A DNA stretch of 64,000 nt from Terebella lapidaria (Eukaryota > Annelida > Polychaeta > Terebellida > Terebellidae). How positions within the stretch are numbered: the first letter of the stretch is position 1; every line of letters starts with the position of its first letter. The translations under genes were made by a program, and so were the position numbers. This document shows positions 53,597-64,000 of the stretch, piece after piece. Below the pieces are notes generated by a model, which searched no databases, had not been told where the DNA came from, and worked only from the letters and a program-made list of their open reading frames with translations. The DNA is taken from positions 39,504,120-39,568,119 of the forward strand of contig OX424563.1 of assembly GCA_949152475.1 (NCBI GenBank). Direction: 5' to 3'.

Positions 53597-53796
53597 NNNN
53601 NNNNNNNNNNNNNNNNNNNNNNNNNNNNNNNNNNNNNNNNNNNNNNNNNNNNNNNNNNNNNNNNNNNNNNNNNNNNNNNNNNNNNNNNNNNNNNNNNNNN
53701 NNNNNNNNNNNNNNNNNNNNNNNNNNNNNNNNNNNNNNNNNNNNNNNNNNNNNNNNNNNNNNNNNNNNNNNNNNNNNNNNNNNNNNNNNNNNNNNN
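53597..53796. other. Assembly gap, 200 Ns
   Basis: Exactly 200 N bases, most likely a placeholder of arbitrary size. 158-bp satellite lies on its left and the inside of an LTR retrotransposon on its right. The missing DNA must include at least the end of the satellite array and the 5' part of the LTR element. Confidence 0.98.
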
Positions 53797-55943
53797 GATC
53801 CGAATTGAACTACTCATCGAACAAGTTGGAGTTTTTGTGTTTGTACTGGGCAGTAACCAAGAAATTCCATGATTACCTTTATGGTAATAAATTTTTGGTT
53901 ACAACGGATAACAATCCGCTCACATATGTCATGACCACTGCTAAGTTGGACGCAGTTGGGCACCGTTGGATGGCTGAGTTGTCCACTTATGATTTCGAGC
54001 TGGCTTATAAACCAGGGAGGTGTAATGTGGATGCCGATGTTTTGTCCAGGAAACCCAGGGGTCCTCGGGGTATGTCGTCTGCACAAGTATCTGAGGTGTG
54101 TCGTTCATTGGAGGATGCTCGGGCTGAAGATTTCCATGGCTTTGTGCACAGTCTGGTCACAGATTCATCTGGCGAAGTGGCTGCTAAGGTGGTTTGTCCT
54201 GGGGTGTCCAATTTACCTTCGTTGGACGTTGATTGGCAACAGGAACAGTTGAAGGATCCAGTCGTAGGTCAGATCCTGAAGTGGAAGCTGGATGGTCGTA
54301 AACCTGTGTCTGCTAATCTTTCTCCAGATCTTCGCCTGTACTTGCGATTTTGGGAGAAATTGGTGATTGTTGGGTCAGTGCTGTACCACCGATCCAAGGA
54401 CTGTGATCAACTTGTATTACCATCTTCCTGGAGAAAAGAGGCTTTTCGTCTTCTGCATGACGAGATGGGTCATCTGGGCAGAGATCGGACTGTTGCATTC
54501 TTTCGTAGTAGGTTCTACTGGCCTGGTATGGTGAAATTTGTGGAGAAAAGTGTCAAGAATTGTGATCGTTGTCTTCGGACTAAGGCACCAAACCTTCCGG
54601 ATAGGGCTCCGTTGAAGAGTATCCTGTCCACCCAGCCAATGGAATTGGTTTGTGTTGACTTTCTTGGTTTGGAAACATCGAAAGGAGGATATGATAACAT
54701 CATGGTTGTCACGGATCACTTCACGAAATTCGCGCAAGCATATCCCACTAGAAATCAGACAGCTGTAACCACAGCGAGGATTTTGTTCGACGATTTCTTC
54801 GTGCACTATGGGTTGCCCAAGTACATTCTCAGCGACCAAGGTCGTAACTTTGAGAGCAGGGTGATTCATCAGTTGTGTTCGCTGACAGGGGTGAAGAAGA
54901 TAAGGACAACTCCCTACCACCCTATGTGTAACGGGATAACGGAGCGAATGAATCGCACCCTCTTGACAATGATGCGTACCTTGTCACAGGAGCACAAGGC
55001 TGATTGGAAGTCGTTCCTCCCTAAACTGGTTCACGCCTACAATTCTTCAAGGCATGACACAACTGGGTTCTCTCCTCATTACCTCATGTTTGGTCGTGAA
55101 CCCAGGTTACCGGTCGATGTGTTGTTTGGTTTGGGCAATTCCGGTACATCCAGTTCTGGTACAGATCCCGTTCCGGTGGATGAGTCTTTATTTGTTTCGA
55201 AGCTCCGCAAGCAGCTCGAATATGCCTATGCGTTGGCATCTGCTAATATGTCTTCTGCTTCTCAGAAGAATAAGCATCGGTATGACCTCAAGGCTCGAGG
55301 TTCTGTTCCGGAAATTGGGGATCGTGTGCTCCTGAGGAACGTTGGTGTCCGTGGCAAACATAAGTTGGCAGATCGCTGGGAGCCGGGTGTTTATATTGTT
55401 GTCGATCAGCCTGACCCCACTCTTCCTGTTTATTCCATTCAGAAGGAGAACTCTCGTGGGAGGATCCGGACAGTCCATCGCAACCTCATTCTACCCCTTG
55501 AGGCTCCAAAAGTGACCAGGCAGGTGGATTTGCAAAGTTCGGGTAGCGAGTCATGTGTCCCATTGGTGTCCGTTGTGCCTGCTAATCACCCTCTTCCTTC
55601 ATCTCATTCTACATCCCATTCATCAGGAAAAGCAACAACAGTCGAAACTAGTAAATCGACTTCTGAAGCGGCTAGTTCATCAGTGTCGAATAGCTCGGCT
55701 TCTGAGTCTGATCTGGATCAGAGTTCTGAATCTGATCATGCTGAGGTCCCGCCCCTCCGTAGGGGTACCAGGGTTCGTCGTCCCCCTTCGTGGATTCGGA
55801 GTGGTGATTTTCATACGTTTTCTCAACGTTGTCATCAATCTGGTGCGACTGTTAGTAAGTTCGACTTACTGGTGAAATTGTACATATCATTCCTGGATCA
55901 TCATTGTCGTTTGTTCAAACAGCTCCTTTCTATTGCTTCATGA
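53797..55943 (+). pseudogene. Ty3/Gypsy pol, C-terminal part (RNase H end and integrase)
   Basis: Incomplete at its 5' side because of the gap, and treated as a fossil. Counting residues from 53805: residues 1-84 are the end of an RNase H domain (LVTTDNNPLTYV, KPGRCNVDADVLSRKP); about 205-260 is the zinc-binding integrase N-terminus (HDEMGHLGRDR, NCDRCLRTKAP); about 279-440 is the integrase core (VDFLGLETSKGG, DQGRNFESRV, YHPMCNGITERMN); about 500-566 is the GPY/F-like module (RWEPGVYIV, RTVHRNLILPL). About 580-650 is a serine-rich linker, followed by RRGTRVRRPPSW, common at Gypsy pol ends. No separate envelope gene follows. The frame is open across the whole visible part. Confidence 0.93.
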
Positions 55944-56119
55944 AATGTCAGGAGACATTTCTTCTTTAATAGGGAGGTATGTAGCCGAGGGCTATTTTAC
56001 AGCATCTATATGTATATATCTTTACAGGTTGATTCTACAGTCCGCAATTACATAGTAGTTCCCGCCAGTCTAATAATCCCCTTTGTTGGCTGTTGCCTCG
56101 TTTCAATAAGTGTTTGCCG

Positions 56120-56127
56120 TATAAAAG
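56120..56127 (+). promoter_or_regulatory. Putative TATA box in the LTR
   Basis: TATAAAAG about 140 bp into the LTR, where a U3 promoter element would be expected. It fits the family pattern, but there is no direct evidence of use. Confidence 0.5.
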
Positions 56128-56148
56128 TAACTTCGCGCCATTTCCATT

Positions 56149-56458
56149 CGTCATTTGCTGTTTACCAATTGACGGATGGACGTATACATATATATTTATT
56201 CATCACCACTCATTTGTATTTGCAGGTTAGTAAATCAGTTTGGTAATAAGATCATTGGTGTGATCACATTTATGATAGATCACTATATTACTGAACAGGT
56301 CATTCTCTGTAGGTTAGATATATTTCTCAAGTACTTGGTGTTATGTAATAGTGCCATCCGTCTCTTTTAAGTTTATCTTAACGTCATTTGCTGTTTACCA
56401 ATTGACGGATGGACGTATACATATATATTTATTCATCACCACTCATTTGTATTTGCAG
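56149..56458. repeat. Two identical 77-bp direct repeats inside the LTR
   Basis: Copies at 56149-56225 and 56382-56458, each beginning CGTCATTTGCTGTTTACC and ending ATTTGTATTTGCAG, 233 bp apart. The identical sequence suggests a recent internal duplication within this LTR lineage. The repeats share the TTTGCAG ending, which resembles a splice acceptor; whether it is used is unknown. Confidence 0.93.
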
Positions 56459-58199
56459 ACACCTGTACATAGACCGGCACAGTTCAATAAACTATTTAAA
56501 CAACCAACCATTGTTTATTGGCATCGGCGACACAAGGCTCCACTGTACAATGGACATGTGACGCTCCACCATACGATGGACATGCGACGCTCCACCGTAT
56601 GATGGACATGCAACGCTCCATCGTACGATGGACATGTGACACTCCGCTGTACGATGGACATGCGACGCTCCACTGTACGATGGACATGTGATGCTCCACC
56701 GTATGATGGACATGCAACGCTCCATCGTACGATGGACATGTGACGCTCCACCATACGATGGACATCTGATGCTCTACCGTATGATGGACATGCAAGGCTC
56801 CACTGTACAATGGACATGTGACGCTCCACCGTATGATGGACATGCGACGCTCCATCGTACGATGGACTAGCGAAGCTTCACCGTAAGATGGACATGTGAT
56901 GCTCCACAGTACGATGGACATGAGATGCTCCATCATACGATGGACATGTGGCACTCCACCGTACGATCGACATGCGATGCTCCACCGTACGATCGACATG
57001 CGATGCTCCACTGTACGATGGACATGTGACGCTCCACCGTACGATGCACATGGGACGCTCCAATGTACGATGGACATGCGATGCTCCACTGTACGATGGA
57101 CATGCGATGCTTCGCGGTACGATGGACATGTGATGCTCCACCGTATGATGGACATGTGAGGCTCCACTGTACGATGGACATGTGACGCTCCACCGTACGA
57201 TGGACATGGGATGCTCCATCGTACGATGGACATGTGACGCTCCACCGTACGATCGACATGCGATGCTCCACCGTATGATGGACATGTGACGCTCCACCGT
57301 ACGATGGACATCTGACGCTCCACTCTACGATGGACATGCTATGCTCCACCGTACGATGGACATGTGACGCTCCACCGTACGATGGACATGCGATGCTCCA
57401 GTGTACGATGGACATCTGATGCTCCACCATACGATGGACATGTGACACCGCTGTACGAGGGACATGCGACGCTCCACTGTACGATGGACATGTGACGCTC
57501 CACTGTACGACAGACATGCGATGCTCCACCATGCGATGGACATGTGACGCTCCACTGTACGATGGACATGTGACGCTCCACCGTACGATGGACATGCAAG
57601 GCTCCACTGTACAATGGACATGTGACGCTCCACCATACGATGGACATGCGACGCTCCACCGTATGATGGACATGCAACGCTCCATCGTACGATGGACATG
57701 TGACGCTCCACCATATGATGGACATCTGACGCTCCACCGTACGATGGACATGCGATGCTCCACTGTACGGTGGACATGTGACGCTCCACCGTATGATTGA
57801 CATGCGAGGCTATACTGTACGATGGACATGTGACGCTCCACCGTACGATGGACATGGGATGCTCCTTCGTACGATGGACATGTGACGCTCCACCGTACGA
57901 TGGACATGGGATGCTCCACCGTAGGATGGACATGTGACGCTCCACCGTATGATGGGCATGCGATGCTCCAATGTACGATGGACATGTGATGCTCCACGGT
58001 ACGATGGACATGGGATGCTCCACCGTACGATGGACATGTGACGCTCCACCGTATGATGGACATGTTACGCTCCACCGTACGATGGACATGCGACGCTCCA
58101 TCGTATGATGGACATGTGACAATCCACCGTACGATGGACATCTGACGCTCCTCTGTACGATGGACAAGCGACGCTCCACTGTACGATGGACATGCGATG

Positions 58200-61100
58200 C
58201 TTTACTGTACAATGGACACGTTACGCTCAACCGTAAGATGGACATGCGATGCTCCACAGTACGATGGACATGCGACGCTCCATCATACGATGGACTAGCG
58301 ACACTCCACCGTAAGATGGACATGCGACGCTCCACCGTATGATGGACATGCGACGCTCCATCGCAGGATGGACATGCGACGCTCCACCGTACGATGGACA
58401 TGCGATGCTCCACCGTACGATGGACAAGCGACGCTCCATCGTACGACAGACATGTGACACTCCACCGTAAGATGGACATGCGAGGCTCCACCGTACAATA
58501 GACATGCGACGCTCCACTGTATGATGGACATGCGATGCTTTACTGTACAATGGACACGTTACGCTCAACCGTAAGATGGACATGCGAAGCTCCACAGTAC
58601 GATGGACATGGGACGCTCCATCATACGATGGACATGTGATGCTCCACCATACGATCGACATGCGATGCTCCACCGTACGATCGACATGTGATGCTCCACC
58701 GTACGATGGACATGTGATGCTCCACCATACGATGGACATGTGACGCTCCACTGTATGATGGACATGCGATGCTTTACTGTACAATGGACACGTTATGCTC
58801 AACCGTAAGACTGACATGCGATGCTCCACAGTACGATGGACCTGGGACGCTCCATCATACGATGGAAATGTGACGCTCCACCGTACGATCGACATGCGAT
58901 GCTCCACCGTATGATCGGCATGTGATGCTCCACCGTACGATGGACATGGGATCCTCCATCGTACGATGGACATACGATGCTCCACCGTACGATCAACATG
59001 CGATGCTCCACCGTACGATCGACATGCGATGTTCCACCGTACGATGGACATCTGATGCTCCACCATACGATGGACATGTGACACTCCGCTGTACGATGGA
59101 CATGCGACGCTCCACTGTACGATGGACATGTGACGCTCCACCGTATGATGGACATGGGATGCTCTATCGTATGATGGACTAGCGATGCTCCACTGTAAGA
59201 TGGACATGTGACGCCCCACCGTACGATGGACATGCGATGCTCCATCGTACGATGGACATGGGATGCTCCACCGTATGATGGACATGTGACGCTCCACCGT
59301 ACGATGGACATGCGATGCTCCACCGTACGATGGACCTGTGATGCTCCACCATACGATGGACATCTGACGCTCCACCGTATGATTGACATGCGAGGCTCCA
59401 CTGTACGATGGACATGTGACGCTCCACTGTACGATGGACATGTGACGCTCCACTGTACGATGGACATGTGACGCTCCACCATATGATGGACATGCAAGGC
59501 TCCACTGTACAATGGCCATGTGACGCTCCACTGTACGATGGACATGTGACGCTCCACCATATGATGGACATGCAAGGCTCCACTGTACAATGGCCATGCG
59601 ACGCTCCACCGTATGATGGACATGCAACGCTCCATCGTACGATGGACATGTGACGCTCCACCATACTATGGACATCTGACGCTCCACCGTACGATGGACA
59701 TGCAATGCTCCACTGTACGATGGACATGTGACGCTCCACCGTATGATTGACATGCGAGGCTCCACTGTACGATGGACATGTGACGCTCCACTGTACGATG
59801 GACATGCTATGCTCCACTGTATGATGGACATGCGATGCGTTGCTGTACAATGGACACGTTACGCTCAACCGTAAGATGGACATGCGATGCTCCACAGGAC
59901 GATGGACATGGGACGCTCCATCATACGATGGACATGTGACGCTCCACCGTACGATCGACATGCGATGCTCCACCGTACGATGGACATGCGATGCTCCACC
60001 GTACGATGGACATCTGATGCTCCACCATACGATGGACATGTGACACTCCGCTGTACGATGGACATACGACGCTCCACTGTACGATGGACATGTGACGCTC
60101 CACCGTACGACAGAGATGCGATGCTCCACCTTGCGATGGACATTTGACGCTCCACTGTACGATGGACATGTGACGCTCCACCGTATGATGGACATGCAAG
60201 GCTCCACTGTACAATGGACATGTGACGCTCCACCATACGATGGACATGCGACGCTCCACCGTATGATGGACATGCAACGCTCCATCGTACGATGGACATG
60301 TGACGCTCCACCATATGATGGACATCTGACGCTCCACCGTACGATGGACATGCGATGCTCCACTGTACGATGGACATGTGACGCTCCACCGTATGATTGA
60401 CATGCGAGGCTATACTGTACGATGGACATGTGACGCTCCACCGTACGATGGACATGGGATGCTCCTTCGTACGATGGACATGTGACGCTCCACCGTACGA
60501 TGGGCATGGGATGCTCCACCGTAGGATGGACATGTGACGCTCCACCGTACGATTTGCATGCGATGCTCCAATGTACGATGGACATGTGATGCTCCACCGT
60601 ACGATGGACATGTGACGCTCCACCGTACGATGGTCATGCAAGGCTCCACTGTACCATGGACATGCGACGCTCCACCGTATGATGGACATGCGACGCTCCA
60701 CTGTACGATGGACATGTGACACTCCACCGTATGATTGACATGCGAGGCTCCACCGTACGATGGACATGCGACGCTCCACCGTACGATTGACATGCGATGC
60801 TCCACTGTACGATGGACATGTGACGCTCCACCGTATGATTGACATGCGAGGCTCCACTGTACGATGGACATGTGACGCTCCACTGTACGATGGACATGCG
60901 ATGCTCCACCGTACGATGGACATGCGACGCTCCATCGTACGATAGACATGTGACACTCCACCGTAAGATGGACATCCGAGGCTCCACCGTACAATAGACA
61001 TGCGACGCTCCACTGTATGATGGACATGCGATGCTTTACTGTACAATGGACACGTTACGCTCAACCGTAAGATGGACATGCGATGCTCCACAGTACGATG

Positions 61101-64000
61101 GACATGGGACGCTCCATCATACGATGGACATGTGATGCTCCACCATACGATCGACATGCGATGCTCCACCGTATGATCGACATGTGATGCTCCACCGTAC
61201 GATGGACATGTGACGCTCCACCATACGATGGACATGTGACGCTCCACTGTATGATGGTCATGCGATGCTTTACTGTACAATGGACACGTTTTGCTCAACC
61301 GTAAGAGTGACATGCGATGCTCCACAGTACGATGGACATGGGACGCTCCATCATACGATGGAAATGTGACGCTCCACCGTACGATCGACATGCGATGCTC
61401 CACCGTATGATCGACATGTGATGCTCCACCGTACGATGGACATGGGATCCTCCATCGTACGATGGACATGCGATGCTCCACCGTACGATCGACATGCGAT
61501 GCTCCACCGTACGATGGACATGCAATGTTCCATTGTACGATGGACATCTGATGCTCAACCATACGATGGACATGTGACACTCCGCTGTACGATGGACATG
61601 TGACGCTCCACTGTACGATGGACATGCGATGCTCCATCGTACGATGGACATGGGATGCTCTATCGTATGATGGACTAGCGATGCTCCACCATAAGATGGA
61701 CATGTGACGCCCCACCGTACGATGGACATGCGACGCTCCATCGTACGATGGACATGGGATGCTCCATCGTACGATGGACATGGGATGCTCCACCGTATGA
61801 TGGACATGTGACGCTCTACCGTACGATGGACATGCGATGCTCCACCGTACGATGGACCTGTGATACTCCACCATACAATGGACATCTGACGCTCCACCGT
61901 ATGATAGACATGCGATGCTCCACCATACGATGGACATGTGATGCTCCACTGTACGATGGACATGTGACGCTCCACCATATGATGGACATGCAAGGCTCCA
62001 CTGTACAATGGACATGTGACGCTCCACCGTACGATGGACATGCGATGCTCCACTGTACGATGGAAATGTGACGCTCCACCGAACGATGGACATGCAATGC
62101 TCCATCGTACGATGGGCTAGCGACGTTCCACCGTAAGATGGACATGCGACGCTCCATGTACGATGGACATGTGACGCTCCACCGTACGATGGACATGCGA
62201 CGCTCCACTGTATGATGGACATGCGATGCTTTACTGTACAATGGACATGTGATGCTCCACCGTACGATGGACATGCGACGCTCCACTGTATGATGGACAT
62301 GCGATGCTTTACTGTACAATGGACATGTGATGCTCCACCGTACGATGGACATGCGACGCTCCACTGTATGATGGACATGCGATGCTTTACTGTACAATGG
62401 ACATGTGATGCTCCACCGTATGATGGACATGTGACGCTCCATCGTACGATGGACTAGCGAAGCTCCACCGTAAGGTGGACATGCGACGCTCCACAGTACG
62501 TTGGACATGGGACGCTCCATCGTACGATGGACATGTGACACTCCACCGTACGATCGACATGCAATGCTTCACAGTACCATGGACATGTGATGCTCCACCG
62601 TACGATGGACATCTAATGCTCCACCATACGATGGACATGCGATGCTCCACCGTACGATGGACATGTGATGCTCCACCGTACGATGGACATGCGACGCTCC
62701 ACCGTACGATGGACATGCGATGCTCCACTGTACGATGGACATGTGACGCTCCACCGTATGATTGACATGCGAGGCTCCACTGTACGATGGACATGTGACG
62801 CTCCACCGTACGATGGACATGGGATGCTCCACCGTAGGATGGACATGTGACTCTCCACCGTACGATGGGCATTCGATGCTCCAATGTACGATGGACATGT
62901 GATGCTCCACCGTACGATGGACATGGGACGCTCCACCGTATGATGAACATGCAAGGCTCCACTGTACAATGGACATGTGACTCTCCACCGTACGATGGAC
63001 ATGGGATGCTCCACCGTATGATGGACATGTGACGCTCCACCGTATGATGGACATGTGACGCTCCACCGTACGATGGACATGCGACGCTCCATCGTACGAT
63101 GGACATGTGACAATCCACCGTACGATGGACATCTGACGCTCCTCTGCACGATGGACAAGCGACGCTCCACTGTACGATGGACATGTGATGCTCCACCGTA
63201 CGATGGACATGCGACGCTCCATCGTACGATGGACTAGCGACACTCCACCGTAAGATGGACATGCGAGGCTCCACCGTACGATGGACATGCGACGCTCCAT
63301 CGCAGGATGAACATGCGACGCTCCACCGTACGAAGCACATGCGATGCTCCACCGTACGATGGACATGCGACGCTCCACCGTACGATGGACATGCGACGCT
63401 CCATCGTACGATAGACATGTGACACTACACCGTAAGATGGACATGCGAGGCTCCACCGTACAATAGACATGCGACGCTCCACTGTATGATGGACATGCGA
63501 TGCTTTACTGTACAATGGACACGTTACGCTCAACCGTAAGATGGACATGCGATGCTCCACAGTACGATGGACATGGGACGCTCCATCATACGATGGACAT
63601 GTGATGCTCCACCATACGATCGACATGCGATGCTCCACCGTTCGATCGACATGTGATGCTCCACCGTACGATGGACATGTGACGCTCCACCATACGATGG
63701 ACATGTGACGCTCCACTGTATGATGGACATGCGATGCTTTACTGTACAATGGACACGTTTTGCTCAACCGTAAGAGTGACATGCGATGCTCCACAGTACG
63801 ATGGACATGGGACGCTCCATCATACGATGGAAATGTGACGCTCCACCGTACGATCGACATGCGATGCTCCACCGTATGATCGACATGTGATGCTCCACCG
63901 TACGATGGACATGGGATCCTCCATCGTACGATGGACATGCGATGCTCCACCGTACGATCGACATGCGATGCTCCACCGTACGATGGACATGCGATGTTCC
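58200..64000. repeat. Higher-order repeat of about 2480 bp in block C
   Basis: The rare monomer with GGATCCTCCAT occurs at 58949, 61445 and 63914, spacings 2496 (exactly 96 monomers) and 2469 bp. The surrounding order of variants is repeated too, including GATGCTTTACTGTACAATGG followed by CACGTT and a CCGTATGATCGACATG or CGGCATG monomer. The third copy is cut by the window end. Confidence 0.8.
62187..62420. repeat. 78-bp trimer higher-order repeat, three copies
   Basis: GATGCTTTACTGTACAATGG lies at 62225, 62303 and 62381, exactly 78 bp (three monomers) apart, with the intervening monomers identical. Because 78 is divisible by three, this is also the period at which reading frames repeat. Confidence 0.92.

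Larger units (their letters stand above)
53797..56532 (+). mobile_element. Ty3/Gypsy LTR retrotransposon, 3' portion (fossil)
   Basis: Visible parts in order: end of RNase H, integrase, a serine-rich tail, a purine-rich tract just before the LTR, and one LTR of 553 bp (55980-56532) beginning TGTAGCC and ending GGCGACA. The gag, protease, reverse transcriptase and 5' LTR regions would lie in the assembly gap, so completeness cannot be judged. The visible pol frame is open throughout, which suggests a fairly recent insertion. Satellite of the 26-bp type follows directly. The target duplication cannot be tested because the left end is not in the sequence. Assigned to Ty3/Gypsy from the order RNase H then integrase and a GPY/F-type integrase end. 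Confidence 0.93.
55980..56532 (+). repeat. 3' LTR of the Ty3/Gypsy element
   Basis: Begins TGTAGCC right after an AATAGGGAGGTA purine tract and ends GGCGACA at the satellite border, giving the usual TG...CA ends. It contains a TATAAAAG box (56120-56127), an AATAAA (56486-56491) near the 3' end, and two identical 77-bp direct repeats. The partner 5' LTR is not in the window, so age by LTR comparison is not possible here. Confidence 0.85.
56533..64000. repeat. 26-bp satellite array, block C
   Basis: The same satellite in the same orientation as blocks A and B, about 287 monomers, running off the end of the window. It starts inside a monomer at CAAGGCTCC directly after the LTR. About 56896-57159 is nearly identical to 28233-28496, and about 58900-59250 matches about 30475-30850, so it shares higher-order variants with blocks A/B on the far side of the 36.9-56.5 kb island. 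No genes seen. Confidence 0.97.

Noticed and set aside
56010-56602. Short open frames in the LTR (64 to 106 codons)
   Set aside because: They overlap the LTR promoter and terminal repeats, lack recognisable domains, and one runs on into the satellite.
1-64000. Telomeric repeats, rRNA, snRNA or histone gene clusters
   Set aside because: No telomere hexamers, rRNA, U-RNA or histone sequences were recognised on either strand.

Overview
The window is almost entirely non-genic repetitive DNA from an animal genome. No host protein-coding gene, tRNA or rRNA can be supported. Arrays of unrelated satellites tens of kilobases long, a 5'-truncated LINE and the 3' end of a Ty3/Gypsy LTR element all point to a eukaryotic heterochromatic, pericentromeric-like locus. 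A marine invertebrate, possibly a mollusc, is my guess from the general style of the dispersed repeats. That is inference and cannot be proved from this sequence alone.

Layout. (1) 1-28512, block A: a head-to-tail satellite with a 26-bp monomer. (2) 28513-29581: a minus-strand LINE fragment inserted into block A, flanked by a 5-bp ACGAT target duplication. (3) 29582-36946, block B: the same 26-bp satellite. (4) 36943-40166: an unrelated, CpG-containing array of a 339-bp unit, about 10 copies, with a conserved hairpin whose loop varies. (5) 40172-50465: a 158-bp AT-rich satellite, about 65 near-identical copies. (6) 50466-52997: a 2.5-kb element of unknown family inserted into the 158-bp array. 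(7) 53000-53596: the 158-bp array resumes. (8) 53597-53796: 200 Ns, an assembly gap. (9) 53797-56532: the 3' part of a Ty3/Gypsy element (pol tail plus 3' LTR). (10) 56533-64000, block C: the 26-bp satellite again, sharing higher-order variants with block B.

The 26-bp satellite has no stop codon on its minus strand in any phase, and 26 = 2 (mod 3). Three monomers therefore read as a 26-residue peptide repeat, which gives spurious open frames of up to 886 codons. I treat these as by-products, not genes.

The structure of most interest lies in how the arrays are organised: nested higher-order repeats of 78, 156, 676/752, about 2480 and about 3016 bp in the 26-bp satellite; linked variant dimers; the 339-bp unit with structure-preserving variation; the extreme homogeneity of the 158-bp array; and an apparently undescribed insertion with terminal hairpins. 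The island at 36.9-56.5 kb, made of two other satellites plus mobile elements, sits inside what looks like one originally continuous 26-bp array.
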